Positions 20,017 to 30,413 of a DNA stretch of 64,000 nucleotides are shown here, piece after piece. The translations under genes were made by a program, and so were the position numbers. The notes beneath the pieces are model-generated. The model ran no database searches. It was not told the DNA's origin and saw only the letters and a list, made by a program, of their open reading frames with translations. The stretch is taken from contig MU864011.1 in the NCBI GenBank assembly GCA_033296885.1, positions 27,005 through 91,004 on the forward strand. The letters are read 5' to 3'. Numbering within the stretch: the stretch's first letter is position 1; each line of letters begins with the position of its first letter. The stretch is from Triangularia verruculosa (taxonomy: Eukaryota; Ascomycota; Sordariomycetes; Sordariales; Podosporaceae).

Positions 20017-22398
20017 TTACCCATCCAATTGACGGACCTCCCTATCTCTCCGAAGCCTATCTGACTCATAAATCCTAACCCGGATATCATCCCGTACCAC
20101 CATACCCTCGTCCTCGTCTTCTTCGTCCTCATCCTCAACTTCATTACACTCGGTCATGTGCAACCAGATCCATCTTTGGATGATTGCGTAGAACAATATC
20201 TGTGTAAGAATGGTGGCATCAACCTTCTTTGTGTATTGCCGGCCCTCGATGGTACCGACGCTCTTCCACTCGTTGAGTGCGCGGTTCACAAAATACTCAA
20301 TCGCCTCAAGATTGATGGAATAGATGTTCGGCTCACGACGAAAATGGCGCCTGAGCTTCTTCCTATCGTCATCGTTTGGGTCAGGGACAAACGAGAATTT
20401 GTAAGCCCCCCGGGAGACCAAATAGATTTCGGGCTCTTCGTCGGGACACACGCTTGATTCCTCCAAGTCTGCGCCATCAGCGGTGCGCACAGCATAGGTG
20501 TAACCCTCTATGTCTTTACGCTCCTCTAGACCCCTGAGAACGAACTGTTCATTCCCATTCTTGTCGAAGCCTTCAACCAATGCGTTGCGCTTTCGCATGA
20601 TGCTGATGCACGTCTTTGAGAATGTGGGCAGCAGCAGCTCCAACCGCTTCTGATTGCTTCCCAAAAGCTCATTCTCCACCATTTCAGGCACAAAGCCTTC
20701 GCTCGGTGGGAACCCAAACTTCTGGTCCTTCGTGATCTTTCTGGCAAAAAACTCCTTCCAGAGGTCTCTGTAGGTGAGCTATTCCTCAGCCCATTCCGAA
20801 ACAAAGTCCTTGGAAGAGTGTCCATCTATCGCAGCCTCTAGGTGGACTTTACCCCTCAGGACCTCACTATCGGAGGCGCTGACTGCGATCTGTTTCGCAA
20901 ACTGGGGGCTCCATGGCATGAACATGTGTTGGCGTGGAGCCTTCCAATTTTCCTCTTTGGCGCGAATGTCGATCTCAGCCTCTGTCAAGTTCAGAACGCC
21001 GAGTATATCGGGCACGAAATCCCACGCATCATACCATCCAGACGGATACTGGGGCATGTTGATCCGGTTCAGCAGCATTTCATCCGCAAGCTTCGAGTGC
21101 TTGGGGTGCCAACGGCCGTTCTCTTTGTAGCCGCCAGACTTACATTCTTCGATGTAGTGACCCTTTTTGAAGCAGCGCCCGCAGTCACTGTAACTGTAAC
21201 CAGTCATCGGATCGGGGACGGCACAATAACGCGTGTGGTGCAACATGGAATCGCATCCTACACACGGAGCTTCCAGTTCTCCTGCCTTGATTGTATGTGT
21301 ACGCTGGGAAATGCCCGTGTGCGGAGCAATCGCCTCGACCTTTACTTGGAAGATGACGTTGGGCCTAGCAGGGAGTGCCATAGCCCGGTAGGTTGACTTT
21401 AGAGCGTCCTAGGCTGCCTCTGTGTCCTCCAAATTGGCGGAAATGGCATTGGGATTTTGCGGATCCACAACATACCAGTTGACATCGTCTTTTGACGATT
21501 GAATGACATGTCTCTGCGTCTCCGTGGGCGGGTAGCCCCCTGAAGAATATTCATTGGGACGCCCATTTCTGGACCAGGCAATAGGCTGAGGGATTGTGTT
21601 GCTTCCTCTGCCCCTCACACCCTGTCCTCGTTGGGAACCTCAGGATCCTTGGTCTCCGGCCCGGTTTCGACCTCGACCTCGGTCATTGAATCCACCTCGA
21701 TGTCCACCTCGATGTCCACTCCGGTTTCCAACGCTTCCCCCGTAGGTGCAGCCTTGTTGATTGGACTCGAAGACAGGATAGCTGTTGTTTGGGGCCTTAA
21801 TGCCGCGACCTGCGTTGAAGTCCATTGTGTCGGGCACAGCGAGGCTAAACGCTGTCCAAGGCGGGGTAATGCCGCTTTGAATGCTGGCATTATCATCGTC
21901 GTCCAGGGTGGTGATGGCCTCCTCCTCAATATCGTACTCGATCACTTTTTCATATCGATGGAGCACTCTTCGTTCGGGCCCGGCAAGCCATCTCCTCATT
22001 TTCTCCATATCTATCCCTTCATCCCTCAAGACCACCATCTGTCTCCTTGTTTGGAGCTCAGCCATTTTTGGAGGCTTGCTGGGGTTTTCCACTTCGTCAT
22101 CCTCGAAGGCCTTTCTTCTTTTTGGCTCTTCCGAGTCGGCGTCGGGATTCCTTCTCTTGTTTTTGTTCAAAGAGAGGTATTCTTTCTCAATCCCTTTCTT
22201 GTCTCTGCCATCTCGCTTGTTGCGGCTCGTAGGCTCGTCAACATCCATCCCATCTCCTCCAACTGCTCCACCTAAGCTCAGTCTCTGAGGCGAAGGGATT
22301 GGTGCAGTAACTGCTTCGTTGATGATATCATCTGAACGCCTCACTGCTGACGACCCTCTCGTCCTCTTCGTATCGGGTATGTGATTTTTAGACGCCAT
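20017..22398 (-). pseudogene. CCHC zinc-knuckle protein gene interrupted by three in-frame stops
   Basis: One continuous frame of 794 codons from ATG 22398 to TAA 20017 is broken by TGA at 21640-21642, TAG at 21409-21411 and TAG at 20779-20781 (codons 253, 330 and 540). Sequence on both sides of each stop is coherent and in the same frame. The N-terminus is charged and disordered-looking, followed by an RG-rich patch (GHRGGHRGGFNDRGRGRNR). The middle has tandem CX2CX4HX4C zinc knuckles (CVGCDSMLHHTRYC and, further on, CGRCFKKGHYIEEC), and an acidic EDEDEEDEDEG tract lies near the end. Zinc knuckles of this kind bind single-stranded nucleic acid. Each stop is one C-to-T change from CGA or CAG. 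The third could instead lie in a cryptic in-phase intron. Confidence 0.65.
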
Positions 22399-23152
22399 CT
22401 TGAGGTCGAAAAAAAAAATCTGTCGCGTAAATGAATTTGTTAGTCATGATCTCAATATTGACGCAAAATCAACAGAAAGAATTCGCTGCGCGCGCGAAGG
22501 TGGTGGCATACGTACTTTTCTTGGTGGTGTCGTGTGAAGTTGAAATCAGTTTCGGCAAGGCTCGCGACAAATAATACCACAGCTGCGGCGTGGTGGGGCC
22601 AAGCGTGCCAGAGTGGGCCAAGCTGTGCCCCGAGCCAGTCATGTGGTCCAAGCTCCAGGAGTGCCTTTCTGTCACTGCCCTGCATGGCTGACACACGAAG
22701 TCAGAGAACAAATAGACGACAATAAGGACTGGAAGGCCAAGGTGCAATGATGGGCAGGATCGCAATTCAGACACAATCTCGCATGCAATAGAAACAGGAT
22801 GCTAATCGAAAGTATCAAAGAGCCTAGGTGCCCATAGACGTCCCTGATGCTTCATTAAGTCAAAACACCTGACACCTTCGACTGTTTCTCAACGCTTGTT
22901 TACGCCCCGGCCCCATCCGAAGCTATTCAGACGCCGGTTATAAGCCTTCATCCACCTCTCAAGAACCGGTCTTGGCGAAAACGTGACGCGGAACCACCCC
23001 CGTCTTTGTTCCGCACCTCCAACGGAACGCCCGGAGATAACAGCCCTATGGGGCTCTCGGTGTGTCTTGCGCCTCAATCCTTCTTCAACACTGCCTCTTA
23101 AGGAAGCCAGCCTCAGGCTTTAAGCAACTTCCCATCAAAAGCAAATACCAAC
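22399..23152. other. Intergenic between the decayed region and the transporter
   Basis: No gene is supported. It contains the upstream regions of the minus-strand zinc-knuckle gene and the plus-strand transporter. An A-run lies at 22408-22419. I found no exact CYS3-type site here. Confidence 0.45.
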
Positions 23153-24704
23153 ATGGCGAAGAAAACAGCCGCTGTGACCGTCGTGATCGCCCAGCTCTGT
23201 GGCCTGTTATTCTTCAGCAGCTTCTGCAATGGCATCATCGTTATCGCTCTTCCCGCCATGCACTCGGAGCTGGGCCTACAGGAGAGCCTTCTGGTCTGGC
23301 CCACTTCAAGCTACTACCTGACAGCCGGTTCTTGTCTGTTGCTCGCCGGTTCGATAGCAGATGTCGTCGGCGTGAAGAAAGTCAATCTCGTCGGCTCTTT
23401 TCTTGGTTCCATCTTTGCTTTGGCATGCGGCCTGGCTCAGACCGAAGGCCAGATTATAGCATTTCGGGCTCTTCAGGGCATCACAAATGCCATCATTGCT
23501 CCTTCTGCCATCTCCATCATCTCCAGCAGCGTTGCAGAAGGTCGACCGCGGAACATGGGCTTTGCGTGCCTCGGATTCAGCCAGCCTTTGGGGTTCAGTC
23601 TCGGCCTGGTGCTCACGGGAGTCATGACGGACACGGTTGGTTGGCGACCTGCATTCTTCCTCGTTGCCGCCTGCAGCATTGTCCTGTTCACCATGGGCAT
23701 TTGGTCGCTACCGCCAGATGTCCACCCACTTGTTCTCAGGCGTCTCGGTCGTGAGATTGACTGGGTCGGCGTAGGATTAGCCAGCATGGGGTTGGCCATG
23801 TTCTCATACGTCTTGGCGTAAGTGTCTTCACTTGACATAAATGCCTGGACTAATGGAAGCTAAACAGATCTCTGTCGGCCAATATCAACGACATTGGTCA
23901 GACTGTCACCATCGTTTTGCTCGTCATTTCTGTCTTGTCGGTGCCGTTCTTTGTGGGATGGATGCATTACCGACACAAAAAAAGCCGGACAGCACTGATC
24001 CCAAACGCCCTTTGGCGTAGTGGCGTGTTTACCAGCGCTTGCATCATGGTCATGTTGACCAATGCTTTGATCAACTGTATGGAGTTGTATAGCAGTTTGT
24101 TGTACGTGTTCCTGCTGATGTTTCATGAGCTGTTCTGACGACTGGCCCGACTAGCTTCCAAACCATTCAGGGACAATCAGCTCTCGAGGCGTCACTTCAG
24201 GTGCTGCCTTCTCTAATAGCGGGCATCGTCACCAGCATTCTGACCGGCATATTTGTCAACCGCATGCCTGTATTCTGGACCGTCCTCATCACCACAGTTC
24301 TCAGCACCGTTTCGCTCTTGCTGATGGCCCTTGTACGTACAGATCAAAGCTACTGGGAGAATGCGTTTGTCGCACAGATCCTCTCCCCCATCAGCTGCGA
24401 CCTTCTCTTCACGGTCGGACTGTTGATTATTTCGGATGTTTTCCCCAAGCACATGCAGGCTTTGGGCGGCGCAGTGTTTAACACGTGTGCTCAGCTTGGA
24501 GTGGCGATTGGCTTAAGCGTGACGCAGGTCGTGGCCTCCTCGGTGACAAACCAGTCGGAATTCGACAACAAGTCCTCCGCGGAAGCCCTCATGAAGGGAT
24601 ATAGGGTTGCCTTCTGGGTCATGTTTGGCTGGATGGTTTTTGTCTGCGCAGTCTGTGCTCTGGGGTTGAGACGAGTGGGTGCCATTGGTGTGAAGCGAGA
24701 CTAG
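23153..24704 (+). CDS. MFS transporter, DHA2/Atr1-like drug:H+ antiporter family
   Basis: The exons are 23153-23817, 23868-24101 and 24155-24704, totalling 483 codons with two phase-consistent introns (GTAAGT..ACAG and GTACGT..CTAG). The protein is a multi-pass membrane protein. It opens with a hydrophobic helix and the FSSFCNGIIVIALPAM segment, then a GSIADVVGVKKV loop corresponding to MFS motif A. A glycine-rich LGFSLGLVLTGVMTDTVGWR helix corresponds to antiporter motif C. This layout resembles the 14-helix DHA2 group that includes yeast Atr1. The substrate cannot be read from the sequence. The stop is only 135 bases from the next start on the same strand, and its neighbours suggest uptake or export of an organosulfur compound, which is inference. 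Confidence 0.88.
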
Positions 24705-24839
24705 TTTCATTCGCCGCCATGTCGCCATGTCGCCATGTCGCCAACTGGTGGACGAGACACATGATCGTCTATACCCAGCCTCGGATATTTGCGGGCCATT
24801 ACCCCTCACCTTCAGCAAACACCAAATTCACGCGGCAAG

Positions 24840-25901
24840 ATGGGCGGCGTACCGACACGTCCGGCTACAAGAGTCATGATTGTGGGTGATTCTATCTCAC
24901 ACGGCCGTGAGGGCGATTGGACATGGCGATATCGAATTTGGGAGTGGTTTCGAAGAAACGATATTCCCGTTGTTTTTGTGGGGCCGCACAAGGGCACGAT
25001 CCCGCCTCCTCCAGAAGACAGCGCAGCTCGCGATGGGGGTTACGCTCGAGATGTCGATGCAGAATTTCTCAAGGACTGCTATCATTTTTCCTGGTGGGGT
25101 AAACAGGCCCTTCAAGTCAGGGACGAGATTGGGAAGCAGATTGCGACCTGCAAGCCCGACTTGTGTCTTGTTGAACTGGGGTTCAACGACATGGGATGGT
25201 GCGTCAGCGATCCGAGGACCACGCTGGAGAACATGCAAGCACTGGTAACTGAGGCGCGTCTTTACAACCAGGCCCTCAAGTTTGCCATCGCAAACGTGCC
25301 GCAACGAACAGTCATTCCAGGACTGGGTGATCTGCCGGCTAGAGTCAACGAGTACAACAAACTCCTCGCTCAGGCTGTCCCGCAATGGAGCCAGCCGTCG
25401 TCGCCCGTCGCTCTTGTTCATCTCTGCGAGAACTATCTCTGCAAGGAGGGATCGTACGATGGGCTTCATCCCGGTGCGCTTGGGGAATACGAAATCGCCC
25501 AAGCTTTCTCACGGACCTTGCTTTCACCTGCCTTCTCGCTGGCAAACAGGTCAACGCAAGAGCTCCATATTCCGCACCCAGTGCCTCCCCGTGTTCTGAC
25601 GACGCCCAAGATTATCCAAGCTGTTGCATCGACTCCAAACAGCGCTGGTTGGAGCAGGCTGACCGTCACATGGGACGCCGTGTACGGCGCGTACTCTTAC
25701 GATATTCGAATACAACCAGGACATGATCAGATTTGGTGGACGTGGCATCCAGTTCAAGACAGACGATATGTCTTGTGGTGCTCACCGATGGACCTCCCTA
25801 CTTCTGACTGGAAAGCTCAAGTAAGGGCCACCGCGGGAGACCATGTTACATCAAACAACAGCCAAGTCGTCAACATCATCATTGGGCATGAACAGCCCTA
25901 A
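24840..25901 (+). CDS. SGNH/GDSL-family hydrolase with C-terminal Fn3-like domain
   Basis: A single exon of 353 residues. Block I is VMIVGDSISHG (nucleophile Ser near residue 19), block III is VELGFNDMG (Asn near 122) and block V is DGLHPG (His near 210), so the expected catalytic residues are present. From about residue 255 a TPNSAGWSRLTVTWDAV stretch with a YSYDIRIQ strand pattern looks like a fibronectin type III-like domain. No clear signal peptide is seen, so it is probably intracellular. It would hydrolyse an ester or similar bond; the substrate is unknown. The ATG at 24840 is the first in frame near the block I motif. Its TAA overlaps the stop codon of the convergent monooxygenase gene. 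Confidence 0.88.
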   Translation: MGGVPTRPATRVMIVGDSISHGREGDWTWRYRIWEWFRRNDIPVVFVGPHKGTIPPPPEDSAARDGGYARDVDAEFLKDCYHFSWWGKQALQVRDEIGKQIATCKPDLCLVELGFNDMGWCVSDPRTTLENMQALVTEARLYNQALKFAIANVPQRTVIPGLGDLPARVNEYNKLLAQAVPQWSQPSSPVALVHLCENYLCKEGSYDGLHPGALGEYEIAQAFSRTLLSPAFSLANRSTQELHIPHPVPPRVLTTPKIIQAVASTPNSAGWSRLTVTWDAVYGAYSYDIRIQPGHDQIWWTWHPVQDRRYVLWCSPMDLPTSDWKAQVRATAGDHVTSNNSQVVNIIIGHEQP

Positions 25902-27118
25902 CGCTTCTTGTACACGTCACCGGTCCTCTCAATCTCAAACGCAGCATCTTTACCCCGTCCTTCGGCCTCAAGCTTGCGTACCAGCGGGAGCACCTCCCTG
26001 CCAAACTGCTCAACCTCCTGATCATAGTGCAGGAAGGCAGTCAGAAGCAAGTTGACACCCAGCGCCTTGAGCAACACAATCCTCTCGGCAACCTGCTCCC
26101 TGGTGCCGACCAACTTTGTCTTGAAGCCATCGTTGTATTGTACCAAATCATTAAACGTGCTCGTCGCCCACATCCCCTGCTTCTCCTTGGTGCTCTGACC
26201 GGCGTTCTTCACCTCCTGGGCAAACGCCTCAATCGCGCCTTTATCCGCCTTTCCTTGAATCTCCTGCAGCACCCTGATCGCCTCCTCCTCGGCATCCCTC
26301 ACGATGACGAACCCGTTCACAGCAAACTTGACGTGCTGCTCCCTACCAACCTTGGCAGCTCTGGCCTTGACGTCCTCGATCTGCGCCCTGAAACCCTCCA
26401 AGTCATTCCCGTTCATAAAGTACCAATCCGCCACCTCGGCACCGTTCACTCTGGCATCTTCGCTGTTGCCACCCTGAAAGATAGGCGGGTGAGGCTTTTG
26501 CACCGGCTTTGGCGCGAGCTTGTAGTTCTTGAACTGGTAGAAATCTCCGGAGAACGTGAACCCCTCGTCTTCTGGCGCGGTCCATATGCCCCTGAGACAT
26601 CTCATGAACTCATTCGAGCGTCTGTATCTCTCGGCGTGGTCTAACCACCACTCACCAATGGCATGAAACTCGCCCTTGAACCAGCCAGAGACAACGTTAA
26701 CGGCGATTCTCCCGTCGGTGTAATTGTCAATGCTGGCGAGTTGCTTGGCCACGACCGCTGGGGTCCACGGGCCGGGGAGGATGGCGGCAATAACCTTTAG
26801 CTTTTCTGTGCCGTGCAGCAGGGCTTGGGAGAAGGAGACGGATTCATGCTGCTCGGCAGCGCCGTAGAGGGCTGTGAAGCGGATCTGGGTGAGGGCGTAT
26901 TCGAATCCGTTTTGCTCGGCGATGCGAGCGTATGTGAGGTTAGACTGGAGGGAGGAGGAGGTGTTTTGGGAGATCTTGGAGACGACGAGGCCGCCAGAGA
27001 CGTTGGGAACCCAGTAGCTTTGGAACAGTTAGTATCACTTCTGGGATTTCACAAAGAGGGTGGCTTACGCGAAGAGCAGACGGTCAGGGTCGCTATTGAG
27101 TTCGTGTGGTTGAGCCAT
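25898..27118 (-). CDS. sfnG: SfnG-like FMN-dependent (dimethylsulfone-type) monooxygenase
   Basis: The exons are 27069-27118 and 25898-27017, totalling 390 codons. The 51-base intron (GTAAGC..AAAG) joins LLFA to YWVP in phase. The protein belongs to the bacterial-luciferase-like flavin monooxygenases. The FAYWVPNVSGGLVVSKI start and GFEYALTQIRFTALYGAAEQ segment are hallmarks of SfnG, the FMNH2-dependent dimethylsulfone monooxygenase of bacterial sulfur scavenging. It would cleave a C-S bond to give methanesulfinate and formaldehyde, needing reduced FMN from a partner reductase that is not seen in this window. The expected NVVSGWFKGEF and NSEDARVNGAEVADWYFMNG-type regions are present. Its divergent neighbour is an SfnB/DszC-like oxidoreductase. 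Substrate specificity is inferred. Confidence 0.8.
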
Positions 27119-27924
27119 TCTTGGTTTCTGTTTTGTTGGTACGGAGGCCAAAAGGGGGACTTAGGGGTTAAAGTTGTGTTAAAACACACGACTGGTGCAA
27201 TGACGCAATTCAGCAACCGATTTGGGCAATGCTTTAACGATTTATCTTTATATTCTTCTCGACTGAAATGGTGAACATCCCGTCACTGCGCAAGGCAATG
27301 ATGCCATCCATGCAGCTGAAAAGGATCTTGGTTGATCAGCCAGTCTTGGCGTGGGGAATGCGGACCCCAGCACGCAATCGACTAACTGGCGTGTTCAATC
27401 TGGGCCTCTCGCGTCCGACAGCTTCGCGGGCTTTCGGAAACTCGGGGTTGTTTCTGGGTGGTTGGGGCTGGGCAGCCGGTGTTGGTTAGGTCGCTCTGTT
27501 CTAATTTTCGAGAGCTGTGGCGTGATCCTGGAAGCCGTCTACTACTGGCTAAAGATATCATCAGGGTCCAGCCAACAGATCCAGGACGTCCATCCGAGAC
27601 ACCAAGATCTCATTATGAGCATGATACTACGCCACGTGCTGTAGTGCGAGGGTCTGCTGGTGATGTGCTCTGAAACACTGCCAATAGTGTCGGTTGGGAA
27701 ATATCGCAATGGATGAGTGCAAGCGAATCCTTACCTGAAAGGTGGCTAACGGAATCCTGAGGCTTTATTCGCAATACCAATCGTCAGTCAGAAGAGACCT
27801 CGTCGCAGAAATGGCAACGATGTAAAGTCTGGATATTAGTATAAGACCATAAGAGTTGCTTTGTAGCTTTATCCCATCATCAGCAACTTCGTTCCGTCTT
27901 TTTTCTCTCAACGCACACAGCACC
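27119..27924. promoter_or_regulatory. Shared divergent promoter of the two sulfur oxidoreductase genes
   Basis: 806 bases separate the two start codons. The region contains a perfect CYS3-type site at 27298-27307 and a CACGTG E-box core at 27633-27638, the core bound by Cbf1-type bHLH proteins that control sulfur genes in yeasts. No gene is seen inside it. Confidence 0.5.
27298..27307. promoter_or_regulatory. Candidate CYS3/MetR (bZIP sulfur regulator) binding site
   Basis: The sequence ATGATGCCAT fits the Neurospora CYS3 consensus ATGRYRYCAT at all ten positions. It lies 180 bases upstream of the SfnG-like start and about 620 bases from the SfnB-like start. An exact match in 800 bases by chance is expected only about once in 80 such regions. 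Confidence 0.45.
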
Positions 27925-29390
27925 ATGGCCACTTCCCTCGTTCCGGTCATCAGTCAGGCTCCTTCTGCCACTGACCCAGCGGTCTACGCTGAATATGAAT
28001 CAAAGTGGGCTACATATCCCACGGATGTTCAGGGATGGCTTGAGCGTGCGCGCGACGTTGCTTCGATTCTTTCCGTCGATGCTGCCGCCCGTGAGAAGGC
28101 CAACAAATCTCCAAGGGCCGAGGTGGCCCTTCTCAAGCATTCGGGTCTATTGAAAGTTCTTGGTCCAAGAAATTACGGCGGTGGTGGGCAACCATGGAGT
28201 GTAGGCTACAAGGTCATTAGAGAAGTAGCCAAGGGAGACGGGTATGTGGTCAATCCCCAGCAGAGTCATCAACTGGTTGAGATCTGACCAAGATTGTAGT
28301 TCTATTGGCATGTTGCTTGGTTACCATCTTTTGTGGTCACGCACAGCTCATGTTGTCGGCAACGATGAGCAGGCCGAGCGCTTTCAAAAGCTCATCATCG
28401 AAAACAACTACTATGTCGGCGGCGCCGTCAACCCAAGAGATAACGACCTCAAGATCACATACGATGATGCCAACATCACGTACAATGGCTTCAAGAACTT
28501 TACAACTGGCGCTGCCGTCTCTGATCTGATCGTTCTCGAGGGTGCCATTCATGACAGACCTGAAGAGCACATCTTTGCCATTGTTCCTACAGCCCAGGCG
28601 GGCATCCAGTTTCACTACAACTGGGACAATGTTGGCTTGCGGTTGACTGAATCTGGAAGCGCCAAGATTGAGGGCATCTCCGCTCCGTGGGCCGATGCCC
28701 TTGGCTGGGATGTGGCCACGAAGAAACCTGATCCGGCTGTGCTGGGCATTGCTTTCCCAGCCCTGTTACTTCCTACGTGAGCCTCAGGTTGACTCATCTT
28801 TTGTTTTTTATGCTAACCTGCTGCAGCATCCAACTCGTTTTCAGCAACTTCTATCTTGGCATCGCCCTGGGTGCTTTGGATTTTGCCAAGAAGTACACCA
28901 CAACCAACACACGAGCGTGGCCATATGGCGGTGATGTGAGTTTCTGATAGTACAGTACATGTCGGTCTCTAACTTGTGCAAACAGAACAAGGACAAAGCC
29001 ACCGACGAGTTCTACATTCTCTCCACCTACGGCAACTTTTTCGCCCATCTCCGCGCCGCTGAAGCCCTTACCGATCAGGCCGGTGCGGAAGCTGACCGAA
29101 TCTATGGAAAGTACCAGGACAACCGGGCTGCTTTCCCTCTTGAGGAACGCGGTGAGTGGGCCGAGTTGGTTGCTTCCGTCAAGGTGGTAACCACTGATGT
29201 TGGTCTTCGGGTCACGGCGGGTGTGTTTGAGGTGACTGGCTCCAGGGCAACAGCTAGCAAAGTCGGTCTGGACAGATTCTGGAGAGACATCAGGACGCAC
29301 ACGCTGCATGATCCAGTTGCGTACAAGAACAGGGAGCTGGGAAGATATGTGCTGCTTGGGGAGCACCCTGAGCCGACTTGGTACACATAG
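27925..29390 (+). CDS. Acyl-CoA-dehydrogenase-fold flavin oxidoreductase, SfnB/DszC-like
   Basis: The exons are 27925-28241, 28300-28776, 28827-28935 and 28986-29390, totalling 436 codons. All three introns keep phase and have GTATGT, GTGAGC and GTGAGT donors. The protein has the acyl-CoA dehydrogenase layout: an N-terminal helical domain (LLKHSGLLKVLGPRNYGGGG), a central beta domain (YNGFKNFTTGAAVSDLIVL) and a C-terminal helical domain. The pattern is that of the sulfur-acquisition branch (SfnB, DszC and relatives), which use reduced flavin to oxidise sulfur compounds and not acyl-CoA. I see no obvious catalytic Glu of classical dehydrogenases. The ATG has a good context (CACCATGG). It diverges from the SfnG-like gene. 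The exact reaction is inference. Confidence 0.8.
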
Positions 29391-30413
29391 AAATGGGGCT
29401 AGGGTTAAGATACTTCTTGATGTGAAAAACAAAGAGACAAGATATGACTTCAGAATCCACGCCTCAGTGTGCTCTTTGCTTTTGCCTGTTCGCAGAGCAG
29501 ATCGGTCCCACCCTTGCAAGGCCATGGCGACTTTGACTGGCAAGGCTCTACAGCCTGTTGACAGCCAAGTATTGCGGTCTAATTCAACTAAGCGCCGAGG
29601 AGTGAGACACTGCTCGCCTAGGATTAATGGCCCCGGCCCGACTGAGTGAAGGTGAATAGGTAACCAAAAAGCACTTGATTGGCCCTGTGGCCGCGAGCCT
29701 TGTGGTCCTGGCTCGGCGGCTGCAGCAGCTTGACTGGGGAAGGAAACGAGAATGATTGTCGGTACCTAATTTCTCAGAGGAAATCAGTCGTTTTGACAAT
29801 GAGAATGCGACCCTAAAGCTCATCAGAGTACGCGCCGTGATTGTTCAGCCTGGGAACTTCTTGCTACTTTGCAGGTACCTAGACACATGGAGCCAATGAG
29901 CAAAGTTGTTTAGGTGGTGCGCAGATTACCTTACCAGCCCCCTTGAGACAAGTCGATCAGATGGAGAAATCACAACTCTTCGCCATCCACGATCGCATGG
30001 CGCGGTGTGCCCTTAAACAGAAGGAGCATGATCATTGGCACAGGTACGGTCACTCTGGACGCGGGAGCTCTCGTGGGAGAGCAAAGGTTTGTTGAGCAAG
30101 CCGAGGACGACTATAGGGCGTGGATGACGGGGTTCTGCCTTCGTATTCTCGAGGCGTAGATGGAGAGTGCAGGCGGCGGACTAGACGCAGACATCAAAGC
30201 GAAATTATTCGCTGAGGCGGAAAGACTGTTGCAGTTGCTGGAGTCGGAGTCTCGCAGATCTGCACATCCTGGGGCTTCCTCTTTGCGAAGCTGACAAAGA
30301 AAGCCTTTACGCACCGCCATTTCATTACTTTGTCACCAGTTCAAGATATCCTCTTATCTCTTTCTATCAGATTCTATGTGTGGGATTATCCCTCTTTTGC
30401 GCCCCATGAAGTC
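29391..30413. other. Intergenic with one possible gene fragment
   Basis: No complete gene is seen. A plus-strand remnant at 30049-30294 is listed separately. The rest lies between the stop of the SfnB-like gene and the stop of the convergent amidase gene. Confidence 0.45.
30049..30294 (+). pseudogene. Possible 3' gene remnant with in-frame TAG
   Basis: One frame reads DAGALVGEQRFVEQAEDDYR then WMTGFCLRILEA, meets a TAG near 30157-30159, and continues in the same frame with ADIKAKLFAEAERLLQLLES to a stop at 30294. The helical, charged composition on both sides looks like real protein, and the TAG is one C-to-T step from CAG. It is too short to assign to a family and could be chance. Confidence 0.25.

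Noticed and set aside
19503..20078. Plus-strand frame of 191 codons
   Set aside because: Low-complexity composition, no splice or family support, and overlap with the 3' end of the zinc-knuckle gene.
27925..29390. Ordinary beta-oxidation acyl-CoA dehydrogenase
   Set aside because: Sequence pattern and the SfnG-like neighbour fit the sulfur-acquisition branch better, and no classical catalytic Glu is seen.
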